Assembly (NCBI GenBank): GCA_902796595.1
Contig: CADBPM010000031.1
Location: forward strand, 17,486 to 81,485
DNA from: an uncultured Lachnospiraceae bacterium
GTDB taxonomy: Bacteria; Bacillota; Clostridia; Lachnospirales; Lachnospiraceae
Direction: 5' to 3'
DNA length: 64,000 nucleotides
Part shown: piece by piece, positions 19,160 to 28,777 of the stretch
Layout of the letters: each line of letters opens with the position of its first letter
How positions within the stretch are numbered: the first letter of the stretch is position 1
Notes under the pieces: generated by a model
Told to the model about the DNA's origin: nothing
Seen by the model: only the letters and a program-made list of their open reading frames with translations
Database searches by the model: none
Program-made: the position numbers and the translations under genes

Positions 19160-20205
19160 TACGATCTATGAAAAGAATAATATGTTTTTTATGTCTCGGC
19201 TTTTTAATCCTTTTTTTAAGCTTTACAGGGACAAAGGCTTTTGCAGTGGAGTCGGGTGCGACAGTGTCACTTTCTGGCGACAGTGCGGCTACAGTAGGTG
19301 ATGAATTTGTTATTACGCTTAGGGTGAGTAGCGAGGAGGCAGTAAACGGACTTGAAACGTATCTGCGTTATCCGGCTGATCTTGCAAAATTTGTGGATGC
19401 AGATACGGGAATAGCCGGAGGAGACGGCATTTTAAAGGTTTCTCTCCTTGACTCTGATGAAGGCGAAACATCCAATTCGTACAGCATAAGGTTCAAGGCA
19501 AGAAACCCCGGAAAATTTACCATAAAATTTTCGGATGAAGTCCATATATATTCCTATGCTACCGGAGATGAACTTTCAGTGGCAACAAGTGTGGCTACTG
19601 TACAGATAAAAAATGCAAGGCTTGCAGGGGATGATACCTCTCTTGCCCGTATCCGCGTTGCCGGAAAGACTTTGAATCCTTCTTTTTCAAAGGATATATT
19701 TGATTATTCACTGACAGTTGAAAATGATGTGACAAGTCTTGTGATAACGGCAGAACCTTCAGATGACAGTGCCAATGTTTCTGTTTCAGGAAATAAAAAC
19801 TTTGAAGAAGGAATAAATGATGTTACCATTACTGTTACCGCTGAAAATGGTGGAGAGGCAAAGTACGTTATACATGTAGTGCGAATGCCTAAGGATAGCA
19901 CGAAGACAGACAGTGAGATTGAGAAAAAGGAAGAAGATATTAAGATTTTTTCGGAGGCAGCATCAAAAGAGGCAATTAAAGGAGATGGCGCTTCGGAATC
20001 AGAAACAACATATCAAAGTGTCCTCGAAAGAAAGGAACCGACCACAGAATCGGGGATATCTTCGGATATAGATAATGATAACGGTTTATTAATAAATCAG
20101 AATAGTCAAAAGCTTGTTCAACGTGTTATAATGGTATTAACGATCATAATAGTCGGTCTGCTGATCGTATCTATGATCTATTTTTCTAAAAGCAGAAAGG
20201 AATAA
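19156..20205 (+). CDS. Membrane-anchored protein with cohesin-like and cadherin-like domains
   Basis: 349 residues. Signal peptide (about 1-30), a cohesin-like beta-sandwich (about 32-150; opening ATVSLSGDSAATVGDEF, then NGLETYLRYPADLAKFVD), a cadherin-like module (about 158-245), an acidic Ser/Thr linker and a C-terminal membrane helix (about 318-342) followed by KSRKE. ATGA overlap with the preceding glucosaminidase-like gene. Cohesins bind dockerins in cellulosomes, but no dockerin is encoded here; a role in retaining the partner at the surface is inference. Confidence 0.7.
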   Translation: MIRSMKRIICFLCLGFLILFLSFTGTKAFAVESGATVSLSGDSAATVGDEFVITLRVSSEEAVNGLETYLRYPADLAKFVDADTGIAGGDGILKVSLLDSDEGETSNSYSIRFKARNPGKFTIKFSDEVHIYSYATGDELSVATSVATVQIKNARLAGDDTSLARIRVAGKTLNPSFSKDIFDYSLTVENDVTSLVITAEPSDDSANVSVSGNKNFEEGINDVTITVTAENGGEAKYVIHVVRMPKDSTKTDSEIEKKEEDIKIFSEAASKEAIKGDGASESETTYQSVLERKEPTTESGISSDIDNDNGLLINQNSQKLVQRVIMVLTIIIVGLLIVSMIYFSKSRKE

Positions 20206-20211
20206 GGACTG

Positions 20212-22647
20212 ATGCAGAATAGATTAACTGAAAGTGCCAGGTCTGCAATGAATGCGGCTTTTGAGGCTTCAAAGACACTTTCACATGGATATACGGGTAC
20301 TGCCCATGTCCTGATTGGTCTTCTGTCTGTCGAGGGGGTCGCCAGACAGGTACTTGAGGAAAACGGTATCTCGGCTGAAAGGATGATAAATATAACCAGA
20401 CAGCTTGTGGATCCGGGCGTCCTTATGATAAAAAGCCCTTTAACTCTTACACCTCGTGTGAAAACAGCTCTTCAGAATGCAGATATGATCGCAGCGAGAA
20501 TGGGTTGTGAGCAGACAGGTACAGAGCAGATACTTCTTGCCCTTATAGAGGATAAGGAAGCAGTAGGAGTCAAGTTATTGGTCACTCTTGGAGCAAATCT
20601 CCAGAAGGTATATGATGATGTTTATGCGGCTCTTGGGCTTTCTGAAAGAAAGGCAAAGGCAGATTATCAGGAAAGACACGCAAAGAATACAGGAAAAAAA
20701 GGAACTCCTAATCTTGAAAAGTATGCAAGAGACCTTACAGCGGCTGCTGGTGAAGGAAAACTTGACCCTGTTATCGGAAGAGATGATGAAATAAAGAGAG
20801 TTATCCAGATACTTTCAAGAAGAACAAAAAATAATCCTTGCCTGTTAGGTGAGCCTGGTGTTGGTAAAACAGCAGTGGCAGAAGGACTTGCGCAGCTCAT
20901 TCAGAACGGCAGCGTGCCTCCTTTGATGCAGGGCAAAAGGGTCATGGCACTTGATATGTCAGGGCTGGTTGCAGGAACCAAGTTCAGAGGGGAATTTGAA
21001 GAACGTATTAAAAATGTTATAAATGAGGCATCGGCAGACAGCAGTGTGCTTCTTTTTATAGATGAACTTCATACCATAATCGGTGCAGGTGGCGCAGAAG
21101 GGTCTCTTGATGCTTCGAATATCCTTAAGCCTGTTCTTGCAAGAGGCGAGATTCAGATAATCGGTGCTACAACGAGCGAGGAATACAGAAAGCATATTGA
21201 AAAGGATGCCGCACTCGAAAGAAGATTTCAGTCTGTTATAATAGAAGAGCCTTCAGAGGAAGATTCTGTTGTGATATTAAAAGGTCTTCGTGACAGATAT
21301 GAGGAACATCATAGAGTCACAATAACAGATGAGGCTGTAGATGCAGCTGTAAAGCTGTCTGCAAGATATATTTCAGACAGATTCCTTCCTGACAAGGCGA
21401 TAGATGTGATGGATGAGGCATGCTCACATGTGAGACTTGCTTCATATATTTCAACGCCGGAGGTTGGCAAGCTTGAAGAGGAAATAACTGCTCTCGAGGT
21501 AAAGAAGGTCAATTATATCAAGGATGAAGAATATGATAAGGCTTCAAAGACCAAAAAAGAGCAGGAAAAATGCAGAAAGCAGCTTGAAAAGATAAAAGAA
21601 AAAGAATCTAAGAAAGAATCGGATAAGGGGCTTGTCGTAGGCGCTGATGATATTGCAGAGGTTGTATCCGGTTGGACCAAGATTCCTGTGACAAAGATCG
21701 TTCAGACGGAGAATGAAAAGCTCCGCAACCTTGAAAAGATCCTTCATAAGAGAGTGATCGGACAGGATGAAGCTGTCAATGCTGTTGCAAGAGCGATCAG
21801 AAGAGGCAGAGTTGGTTTAAATGATCCGAACAAGCCTGTAGGCTCCTTCCTTTTCCTTGGTCCTACAGGAGTAGGTAAGACAGAGCTTTCAAAGGCACTT
21901 GCCGATGCAATGTTTGGAAGTGAAGATGCGATGATCCGCGTAGACATGTCTGAATACATGGAAAAAGAGAGTGTGAGCAAGATGATAGGTTCACCTCCTG
22001 GCTATGTAGGATATGACGAGGGCGGACAGCTTTCTGAAAAGGTAAGGAAAAATCCTTATTCAGTTATCCTTTTTGATGAGATTGAAAAAGCACATCCGGA
22101 TGTGTTCAATGTACTTTTACAGGTTCTTGATGACGGAAGGATAACAGACTCACAGGGACGCACAGTTAATTTCAAAAATACTATTATAATAATGACAAGC
22201 AATGCCGGTGCAAAGCAGATCGTAAAGCCGAAGAAGCTTGGCTTCATGACTGTAGAGGACAATGAAAATGACTATAACAGAATGAAGGAATCTGTTATGG
22301 AAGAGGTTAAGAGAATGATGAAACCTGAATTTTTAAATAGAATTGATGAGGTTATAGTATTCCATCCTCTTCTTGAAGCAGATCTTCGCGATATAGTGAA
22401 GATAATGACCGGAAAGCTTGCAAAGAGAGCAGCCGATGAGGTAAATCTTAAGCTTAAGTTCTCGGCAGCGGCAATAAGTCATCTGGCAAAAACCGGCACA
22501 GACAGCAATTATGGCGCAAGACCTTTAAGAAGGAACATACAGCAGGAGGTCGAGGATGCACTGGCTGATGCACTCTTATCGGGTGCTGTAAAGAGTGGCG
22601 ATACAGTTAATGTAGGTCTTAAGAACGATAAGATTGAGATCCATTGA
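20212..22647 (+). CDS. clpC: ATP-dependent Clp protease ATP-binding subunit ClpC
   Basis: 811-residue double-AAA+ unfoldase for ClpP. N-terminal substrate/adaptor repeats (about 1-145), AAA-1 with Walker A GEPGVGKT (about 213), a middle domain of coiled-coil character (about 410-470, [16 protein letters not shown]), AAA-2 with Walker A GPTGVGKT (about 553), and the C-terminal NYGARPLRR sensor-2 Arg. It is seven bases after the cohesin-like gene. The usual ctsR-mcsA-mcsB partners are absent, yet radA is only two genes downstream, recalling the Bacillus clpC-radA order. Confidence 0.95.
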   Translation: MQNRLTESARSAMNAAFEASKTLSHGYTGTAHVLIGLLSVEGVARQVLEENGISAERMINITRQLVDPGVLMIKSPLTLTPRVKTALQNADMIAARMGCEQTGTEQILLALIEDKEAVGVKLLVTLGANLQKVYDDVYAALGLSERKAKADYQERHAKNTGKKGTPNLEKYARDLTAAAGEGKLDPVIGRDDEIKRVIQILSRRTKNNPCLLGEPGVGKTAVAEGLAQLIQNGSVPPLMQGKRVMALDMSGLVAGTKFRGEFEERIKNVINEASADSSVLLFIDELHTIIGAGGAEGSLDASNILKPVLARGEIQIIGATTSEEYRKHIEKDAALERRFQSVIIEEPSEEDSVVILKGLRDRYEEHHRVTITDEAVDAAVKLSARYISDRFLPDKAIDVMDEACSHVRLASYISTPEVGKLEEEITALEVKKVNYIKDEEYDKASKTKKEQEKCRKQLEKIKEKESKKESDKGLVVGADDIAEVVSGWTKIPVTKIVQTENEKLRNLEKILHKRVIGQDEAVNAVARAIRRGRVGLNDPNKPVGSFLFLGPTGVGKTELSKALADAMFGSEDAMIRVDMSEYMEKESVSKMIGSPPGYVGYDEGGQLSEKVRKNPYSVILFDEIEKAHPDVFNVLLQVLDDGRITDSQGRTVNFKNTIIIMTSNAGAKQIVKPKKLGFMTVEDNENDYNRMKESVMEEVKRMMKPEFLNRIDEVIVFHPLLEADLRDIVKIMTGKLAKRAADEVNLKLKFSAAAISHLAKTGTDSNYGARPLRRNIQQEVEDALADALLSGAVKSGDTVNVGLKNDKIEIH

Positions 22648-22651
22648 TCAT

Positions 22652-22718
22652 CCTTCCCCTAAAGGGAAGAAGCAACTATAGTAAAATGAGATAAAAGTTT
22701 GAAATAGGCTTTCAAACT
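22652..22718 (+). other. Two small hairpins between clpC and the pseudoknot leader
   Basis: CTTCCCCTAAAGGGAAG (22652-22668) folds as a hairpin without a T run and could be a weak terminator. AGTTTGAAA/TTTCAAACT (22696-22718) precedes pseudoknot copy 1; a matching GTTTGAAA/TTTCAAAC hairpin sits at the same distance before copy 2 (43015-43035). Confidence 0.5.
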
Positions 22719-22720
22719 TT

Positions 22721-22773
22721 CATCGGTGCCGCGGCAGGCACGACACTGATGGACACCATGCCTGCGACAAGGT
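22721..22773 (+). promoter_or_regulatory. 53-nt pseudoknot leader element, copy 1
   Basis: Stem 1: CATCGGTGCCG with CGACACTGATG. The loop holds GCAGGCA, which pairs with TGCCTGC downstream (stem 2), forming an H-type pseudoknot with a 2-nt loop 1 and about 7-nt loop 3. It ends AAGGT, a Shine-Dalgarno match, seven bases before the ATG at 22781. Same length and layout as copies at 43039, 51770 and 58484. Confidence 0.75.
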
Positions 22774-22780
22774 ACAGGAA

Positions 22781-23194
22781 ATGGCAGTAGTAAGTGGACT
22801 GATCCGTGAAGAAGCAAATGGCACTTTAAGCTTTGGAAATTATGAGTTTGATGACAAGCAGAAACTCAATGATTTCAAATTTGACGGAGATCTTTACAAA
22901 GTAAAGACTTTTAAAGAAATTACAAAGCTTGAAAAGAATGGAATGTTTGCATATGAATCTGTCCCTGGAACAGCTGTTCATGATTACAAGGCAGATGGAA
23001 AGAATGTTTCATTTGCAGTTGAGGGAATTGAAGATGCCGAGATCACTCTCCAAGTAGAGGCTGAAAAGGACTATAAGGTATTTATCAACGGCAATGAGGC
23101 AGGTTCTCAGAAAAGCAACCTTGGCGGAAAGATAACACTTTCAGTTGAGCTTGGAAGCGGTAAGAGTGTTAATGTTGAGGTGAAGGAAGCCTGA
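22781..23194 (+). CDS. Conserved Lachnospiraceae small protein ('endosialidase-like'), unknown function
   Basis: 137 residues, soluble, beta-rich. The pattern VVSGLIREEANGTLSFGNYE then VKTFKEITKLEKNGMF and YESVPGTAV is one I know from clostridial proteins often labelled endosialidase; no sialidase catalytic motifs are visible and I do not endorse that label. Start follows the pseudoknot leader. Its stop overlaps the radA start (TGATG), so it is co-translated with radA. Confidence 0.7.
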   Translation: MAVVSGLIREEANGTLSFGNYEFDDKQKLNDFKFDGDLYKVKTFKEITKLEKNGMFAYESVPGTAVHDYKADGKNVSFAVEGIEDAEITLQVEAEKDYKVFINGNEAGSQKSNLGGKITLSVELGSGKSVNVEVKEA

Positions 23195-24558
23195 TGGCAA
23201 ATTCTAAGACTAAAACAGTTTTCTTCTGTAAGGAATGTGGATATGAATCGGGCAAGTGGCTGGGACAGTGTCCTGGCTGCAAGGCCTGGAATTCTTTCGT
23301 AGAGGCGCCGAAGCAATCAAAAAGCTTGGGCACCTCTTCTTTAGGTAAAGCGGGTTCAGTAAGGAATGAGGCTATAAAGATGTCGGCGGTATCTCTTATA
23401 GCTGATGAAAGGATAGAAACGAGGATCGGTGAGCTTGACAGGGTCCTTGGCGGAGGCATTGTCCGCGGTTCTCTGGTGCTTGTAGGTGGAGACCCCGGCA
23501 TAGGAAAGTCTACCTTGCTTTTACAGATGTGCGGTAAGCTTTGTGAGGCGGGAACCAAGGTCTTATATGTTTCGGGCGAAGAAAGCTCTCGTCAGATAAA
23601 GATAAGAGCGGAACGTCTTGGAAGCACTATGGATGATATCTTACTTCTTTGCGAAACCGATATAGATAAGATTGAAGATGTGATAAATGACATAAAGCCG
23701 GATGTTGCAGTAATAGACTCTATTCAGACTATGTTCAAGGAAAGTCAGGATGCCGCACCGGGAAGCGTATCGCAGGTAAGAGAAGTTACCGCATCACTGC
23801 TGAAACTTTCCAAGGTAGCCGGAGTATCGATATTTATAGTAGGGCACGTTACAAAAGAGGGAACTATGGCGGGACCTCGTACGCTTGAGCACATGGTTGA
23901 TACAGTGCTGTATTTTGAGGGCGAGAGTGTGGCTTCCTACAGGATACTTAGAGCAGCCAAAAACAGATTCGGTTCTACCAATGAGATAGGCGTCTTTGAC
24001 ATGAATGAAAATGGGCTTTCGGAGGTTGCCAATCCTTCTGAATATATGCTTGAAGGAATGCCTGTGGATGCACCGGGGTCTGTCATTGCGTGTACGATGG
24101 AAGGCAGCAGACCTATTCTTGTTGAAGTTCAGGCTCTTGTCTGTCAGACAAATTTCAACCTGCCAAGAAGAACGACCAACGGGGCAGACTACAACAGGGT
24201 AAATATGCTTATGGCTGTCCTTGAAAAAAGGCTAGGGCTTGACCTTGGTTCCTGCGATGCCTATGTAAATGTTGCGGGAGGTTTAAGAGTCAATGAACCG
24301 GCTCTTGATCTTGCTATATGTGCAGCTCTTATTTCAAGTTATAAAAACCGTGAAAGTTCGGGCAAGATAGCGGCATTTGGAGAGGTTGGACTTACCGGAG
24401 AGGTAAGAGGCGTTCAGAATGCAAGGATGCGTTTTGAGGAAATCGGAAAACTGTCAGGTCCTCTTGCGATAATACCGGCAGTCAATCTGAAGGGGCTTGA
24501 CGCAAAAGGAAAGGTGTCCGGTATAAGAAATATCAGGGAGTTAATGGATCTTATTTAA
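23194..24558 (+). CDS. radA: DNA repair protein RadA (Sms)
   Basis: 454-residue RecA-like branch-migration helicase. N-terminal zinc finger CKECGY...CPGC (residues 9-27), Walker A GGDPGIGKST (about 98), the RadA-specific KNRFG motif (about 255) and a Lon-protease-like C-terminal domain (about 300-454) with VAGGLRVNEPALDLA. Overlaps the genes on both sides by one base, giving a tightly coupled radA-topB unit behind pseudoknot copy 1. Confidence 0.97.
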   Translation: MANSKTKTVFFCKECGYESGKWLGQCPGCKAWNSFVEAPKQSKSLGTSSLGKAGSVRNEAIKMSAVSLIADERIETRIGELDRVLGGGIVRGSLVLVGGDPGIGKSTLLLQMCGKLCEAGTKVLYVSGEESSRQIKIRAERLGSTMDDILLLCETDIDKIEDVINDIKPDVAVIDSIQTMFKESQDAAPGSVSQVREVTASLLKLSKVAGVSIFIVGHVTKEGTMAGPRTLEHMVDTVLYFEGESVASYRILRAAKNRFGSTNEIGVFDMNENGLSEVANPSEYMLEGMPVDAPGSVIACTMEGSRPILVEVQALVCQTNFNLPRRTTNGADYNRVNMLMAVLEKRLGLDLGSCDAYVNVAGGLRVNEPALDLAICAALISSYKNRESSGKIAAFGEVGLTGEVRGVQNARMRFEEIGKLSGPLAIIPAVNLKGLDAKGKVSGIRNIRELMDLI

Positions 24559-26591
24559 TGGGAAAAACACTTATAATCACCGAGAAGCCGTCTGTTGCAA
24601 GAGAATATGCGGATATTCTTGAAGTGAAAAATAAAAATAAGGGATATTATGAAAATGACAGCTATGTGATAACGTGGTGTGTCGGACATCTTATTGAGAT
24701 GTGTTATCCTGAAAAATATGATGAAAAATACAAAAAGTGGAGGATGGAAGATCTTCCTTTTTTGCCTGAGACATACAAATATGAAGTGATAAAAAATGTA
24801 AAAGATCAATACAAGATCGTTCATGACATGATGAACAGCAAGGACATTTCAACCATACTTTATGCTGGGGACTCCGGGCGTGAAGGTGAAGTCATCATAG
24901 AGCTTATAAGAAGGTACGGCGGTGTAAGAAGCGGCATGGAGGAAAAACGTGTCTGGATAGACTCCTGCACCGAAGACGAGATAAGGCGAGGAATAAGGGA
25001 AGCAAAGCCGATAGAGGCTTACGATAATCTTGCTAATGCCGGAATCATGCGTGGTATCGAAGACTATGCAATGGGAATCAACTTTTCAAGGGCTCTTTCT
25101 ATAAAGTATGGCGGGATGCTTAACAGACAGGCAGGCACAAAAAAATATTCAGCGATAGCGATAGGCAGAGTAATGACATGTGTGCTTGGCATGGTTGTTG
25201 AAAGAGAAAGAGAAATAAGAGATTTTACTGTCACTCCATTTTACAGGATCATTGGAAGTTTTGGAAAAACAGACGGCAGTAAACCTTACTATGAGGGCGA
25301 ATGGAGACTTACCAAAACTTCTCCGATGGCTGCGGGGACTGATGAAAAACTTAGTGTTTCAGAAATAGCAGAGGGAAACCCTGCTCTTTACAGTGAGAAG
25401 GGCTTTAAAAAAGAAGAGGATGCAAGAAGACTTATCGAGTCACTGGATTTTGGCTCGGCTAAGGTCTTAAGCCGCAAACATTCCTTAGAAAAAAAGAATC
25501 CGCCTCTTTTATTTAATCTAGCAGAGCTTCAGGCTGAATGTACCAAAAAATTTCACATAAGCCCCGACCAGACACTTAGCGTTGCACAGGCTTTATATGA
25601 GAGCAAGCTTACCACTTACCCAAGAACGGATGCAAGAGTGCTTACCATAGCAATCGCAGCCGAGATAACCAAAAACCTTGGTGGCCTTTACAGGTATGAA
25701 CCGGTAAAGGAGTATATCCTTAAGATACGTGAAGAGGGAAGATATAAAGATCTTTCTAAAACTCAGTATGTGGATGACAGCAAGGTTACGGATCATTATG
25801 CTATAATTCCTACAGGCAATGTAAGTGAGCTGGCAAGGCAGAGTGAATTAAACAAAAAGGTCTATGATCTTATAGTAAGAAGATTTCTTTCTGTTTTTTA
25901 TCCTCCGGCAGTCTATGAAAAGGAAAACGTGACAACGGGAGTGGAAAGGAAAGATGGAAGCGGACACGAAGAATTTTTTACTCAGATAAAGGTCTTGAAG
26001 GAGCCCGGCTTTTTTGAAATAAGCGGTATGCCTGAAAAAGGCGGGGATGATCTGGCGCTTGCTTCATTTTTAACTACGCTTTCAAAGGGAATGAACGTAA
26101 GCGTTAAAGAAATGAATGTGAAAGAAGGCAAGACCACGCCTCCAAAGCGCTACACCTCCGGTTCTATGATACTTGCGATGGAAAATGCCGGTCAGCTCAT
26201 TGAGGACGAGGAATTAAGAGCCCAGATAAAGGGCGCCGGTATCGGAACAAGCGCAACAAGAGCAGGCATTATTGAAAAACTTGTTAAAATAGGTTATCTT
26301 GGACTTAATAAAAAAACTCAGGTACTTACGCCAAAGCTTTTTGGTGAGATGGTATATGAGGTGGTAAGACTGACGATCCCGTCTATGCTGAAACCTGTTA
26401 TGACAGCAAGCTGGGAAAAGGGACTTGCAAGTGTGGAAAGAGGTGAGATAACAGACAGAGATTACAGAAATAAGCTTTATGATTATGTGAAGAAATATAC
26501 AGGTATGGTCGAGCAGCGTGACATTTCAACCAGCCTGATGCATAATCTTGAAATAGTGAAAAAAATAAATGAAAGGGAGAAGAAGAGTTGA
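24558..26591 (+). CDS. topB: DNA topoisomerase III
   Basis: 677-residue type IA topoisomerase. N-terminal Toprim domain (ITEKPSVAREYA; acidic YAGDSGREGEV), catalytic Tyr in TTYPRTDARVL (about residue 353) and the GIGTSATRAGIIEKL region. No C-terminal zinc fingers are present, as usual for TopB rather than TopA. Overlaps radA by one base and the following acyltransferase-like gene by four bases. Confidence 0.95.
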   Translation: MGKTLIITEKPSVAREYADILEVKNKNKGYYENDSYVITWCVGHLIEMCYPEKYDEKYKKWRMEDLPFLPETYKYEVIKNVKDQYKIVHDMMNSKDISTILYAGDSGREGEVIIELIRRYGGVRSGMEEKRVWIDSCTEDEIRRGIREAKPIEAYDNLANAGIMRGIEDYAMGINFSRALSIKYGGMLNRQAGTKKYSAIAIGRVMTCVLGMVVEREREIRDFTVTPFYRIIGSFGKTDGSKPYYEGEWRLTKTSPMAAGTDEKLSVSEIAEGNPALYSEKGFKKEEDARRLIESLDFGSAKVLSRKHSLEKKNPPLLFNLAELQAECTKKFHISPDQTLSVAQALYESKLTTYPRTDARVLTIAIAAEITKNLGGLYRYEPVKEYILKIREEGRYKDLSKTQYVDDSKVTDHYAIIPTGNVSELARQSELNKKVYDLIVRRFLSVFYPPAVYEKENVTTGVERKDGSGHEEFFTQIKVLKEPGFFEISGMPEKGGDDLALASFLTTLSKGMNVSVKEMNVKEGKTTPPKRYTSGSMILAMENAGQLIEDEELRAQIKGAGIGTSATRAGIIEKLVKIGYLGLNKKTQVLTPKLFGEMVYEVVRLTIPSMLKPVMTASWEKGLASVERGEITDRDYRNKLYDYVKKYTGMVEQRDISTSLMHNLEIVKKINEREKKS

Positions 26592-27256
26592 AAGAATTAG
26601 AAATAACAGAGCTGTATGACCTAAGTCACAGTATGGCAGGAGAGTATCTTAAAGGGTTCAAGTTCCCGTGGGAGGCGTTGTCAGGAATAGGAGACCTTAT
26701 TGTAAAGATCGGAAATACTCTTTCACCGGATGAATATGAAAAAAGAGGTGACAATGTCTGGATCGCAAAGAGTGCAAAGGTGGCTCCGACAGCCTTTATC
26801 GGAGGTCCTTGTATAATCGGTCCCGATACAGAAGTAAGACATTGTGCTTTTATAAGAGGAAAAGCACTTGTAGGAGCAGAGTGCGTTATAGGAAATTCTG
26901 TAGAGCTTAAGAACGTGATCATATTTGACCATTGTGAAGTTCCTCATTTTAATTATGTAGGTGATTCTATTCTTGGATACAGGGCGCACATGGGCGCAGG
27001 CTCTATTACAAGCAACATCAAGTCGGACAGGTCCCCTGTCACTATAGCTTTTAAGGGCGACAAGGTTGAAACAGGACTTATAAAAACAGGGTCTTTTTTG
27101 GGAGACCATGTTGAAATAGGCTGCAACTCTGTTCTCAATCCGGGAACTGTCATAGGAAGAAATACAAATGTTTATCCGCTGTCAATGGTAAGAGGTTTTG
27201 TACCTGCTGACCATATTTACAAAAAGGCTGGGGAAGTTACAGAAAAGAAAAGGTGA
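26588..27256 (+). CDS. Left-handed beta-helix acyltransferase-like protein (lone GlmU C-terminal half)
   Basis: 222 residues from TTG 26588, overlapping topB. Hexapeptide repeats run from about residue 60 to 205 (IAKSAKVAPTAFIGGPCIIG, VGAECVIGNSVELKNVII). It resembles the acetyltransferase half of GlmU-type sugar nucleotidyltransferases, but the nucleotidyltransferase half is absent. Substrate unknown. The HFNYVGDSILG stretch matches the GlmU acetyltransferase active-site region as I know it, so acetylation of an amino sugar phosphate is plausible. Confidence 0.7.
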   Translation: MKELEITELYDLSHSMAGEYLKGFKFPWEALSGIGDLIVKIGNTLSPDEYEKRGDNVWIAKSAKVAPTAFIGGPCIIGPDTEVRHCAFIRGKALVGAECVIGNSVELKNVIIFDHCEVPHFNYVGDSILGYRAHMGAGSITSNIKSDRSPVTIAFKGDKVETGLIKTGSFLGDHVEIGCNSVLNPGTVIGRNTNVYPLSMVRGFVPADHIYKKAGEVTEKKR

Positions 27257-27260
27257 GGTT

Positions 27261-27899
27261 TTGAAAGAGAAGAAGATCGCTGAGTTTACAGAGAAACTTG
27301 CGGGAAGGAACAGCGTTCCGGGGGGAGGCGCTGCAAGCGCGGTAACGGGCGCATTTGGCAGCGCTTTGGCATCTATGGTATCAGAACTTACCATAGGCAA
27401 GAAGAAATACGCCGAATATGAGGAAGATGTAACTAAGATCGCTAAAAGAGCAAAGGAGCTTTCGGAAAGATTTCTCTTCCTTGCAAATGAGGATGCAGAA
27501 AAATACAGGGTAGTTTCCGAGGTATATGCGATCAGGGCTGTCAGTGAAGAAGAAAAGAAAGAAAAAAGCGACAAGCTTGAAGAGGCACTTAAAGGAGCTA
27601 TAATGCCGCCAATGGAAATGCTTGAAAGCCTTTATGAAGCAGCAGGGCTTTTTAGGGAGCTTTCACAAAAGGGATCAAAGCTTTTAGTGAGTGATACTGG
27701 TGGCGGTGCTGCCCTTTGTGAGGGGGCGGCAAGAGTCTCTCTTTTAGCTGTCTATGCCAATACCAAGCTTATGAAAGAAAGAGACGCGGCTGCTAAGATT
27801 GATGAAAAAGCGGAGAAACTGCTCTCTGCGATTTCAGAAAGTGTTGAAAAAACCTATAGTGAAGCTGTGAATTTCTTGAAAACTGAGGGAGCCGGATAA
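27261..27899 (+). CDS. Cyclodeaminase/cyclohydrolase family protein (FTCD C-terminal type)
   Basis: 212 residues from TTG 27261, set by AGGTGAGG (27251-27258). The PGGGAASAVTGAFG loop near residue 20 and the all-helical pattern match the formiminotetrahydrofolate cyclodeaminase/methenyl-THF cyclohydrolase family. It immediately precedes folD (TAATG overlap), supporting a role in one-carbon tetrahydrofolate conversion; the exact reaction is not determined. Confidence 0.82.
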   Translation: MKEKKIAEFTEKLAGRNSVPGGGAASAVTGAFGSALASMVSELTIGKKKYAEYEEDVTKIAKRAKELSERFLFLANEDAEKYRVVSEVYAIRAVSEEEKKEKSDKLEEALKGAIMPPMEMLESLYEAAGLFRELSQKGSKLLVSDTGGGAALCEGAARVSLLAVYANTKLMKERDAAAKIDEKAEKLLSAISESVEKTYSEAVNFLKTEGAG

Positions 27900-28756
27900 T
27901 GGAACTTATTTATGGAAAAGATGTAGCGGATATTTTAACAAAAGAGATTGTTTATAAGGTATCCGCGCTTGCAAGGGAAAATAAGAGATTGCCTAAACTT
28001 GCCATAGTCCGCGTTGGAGAAAAGCCAGGGGATATTTCCTACGAAAAGAGCGCCATAAAATGTATGGAAAAATGCGGGATAGAGCATGTGGAGTGCACTT
28101 TTAGCGAAGATGTGGATAAAGGTGTATTTTTATCAGGTTTCAAGAAGATAAATGTGGATAAAAATATAGACGGTATCCTTGTTTTAAGGCCGCTTCCGAA
28201 AGATATGGACGAGGCAGTTGCAGGAAAGATAGCACCGGATAAGGATGTTGACTGCATAAGCCATTACAACATGGGGAAACTTCTTGCTGGAGAAAAGGAT
28301 TGTTTTGCCCCTTGCACTGCATTGGCTGTTGAGAAGACTTTGAAATATATCCTTGATAAGAAGGGTGAAAGCCTCAGAGGAAAAAAAGTTACTATAGTCG
28401 GAAGAAGTACGGTCGTAGGAAAACCACTGTCTCTTCTTTTGACTGGAGACGATGCAACGGTGACGTTGTGCCACACGAAAACGGTAAATCTTGCAAGGGA
28501 ATGTGCGGCAGCGGATATTCTTGTCGCGGCAGCAGGAAGTGCAAAGCTTATAAAGGAAGAACATGTAAAAGAAGGCGCGATTCTTACAGATGTCGGCGTG
28601 AATATGGATGAAAATGGAAAGCTTGTAGGCGATATAGACCTTTTTGATGTAGGTGATAAAGCTCTTTTTGCGACACCGGTGCCAAAGGGAATAGGAGCGG
28701 TCACTACTACGATCCTTGCAATGCAGGTCTTAAAGGCAAGGATGATGCACGAATGA
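27899..28756 (+). CDS. folD: Bifunctional methylenetetrahydrofolate dehydrogenase/methenyl-THF cyclohydrolase
   Basis: 285 residues. Interconverts 5,10-methylene-THF and 10-formyl-THF, the donor used by PurN and the AICAR formyltransferase in this window. Visible: YEKSAIKCMEKCGI (catalytic Tyr/Lys region), DGILVLRPLPKDMD, PDKDVDC, VTIVGRSTVVGKPLSLLL (NADP-binding) and the C-terminal TPVPKGIGAVTT. Overlaps the cyclodeaminase-like gene by one base. Confidence 0.96.
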   Translation: MELIYGKDVADILTKEIVYKVSALARENKRLPKLAIVRVGEKPGDISYEKSAIKCMEKCGIEHVECTFSEDVDKGVFLSGFKKINVDKNIDGILVLRPLPKDMDEAVAGKIAPDKDVDCISHYNMGKLLAGEKDCFAPCTALAVEKTLKYILDKKGESLRGKKVTIVGRSTVVGKPLSLLLTGDDATVTLCHTKTVNLARECAAADILVAAAGSAKLIKEEHVKEGAILTDVGVNMDENGKLVGDIDLFDVGDKALFATPVPKGIGAVTTTILAMQVLKARMMHE

Positions 28757-28777
28757 TTTTTAGTGAGGAGGCAGAGG

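Noticed and set aside
22721..22773. preQ1, SAM-II or ZTP riboswitch
   Set aside because: All can use pseudoknots near the ribosome site, but the conserved core sequences do not match and the four controlled genes share no metabolite.
25125..25145. Further pseudoknot copy in topB (GCAGGCA)
   Set aside because: The 7-base word occurs in coding sequence without stem 1 or a downstream TGCCTGC partner; the same holds at 40913 and 63113.
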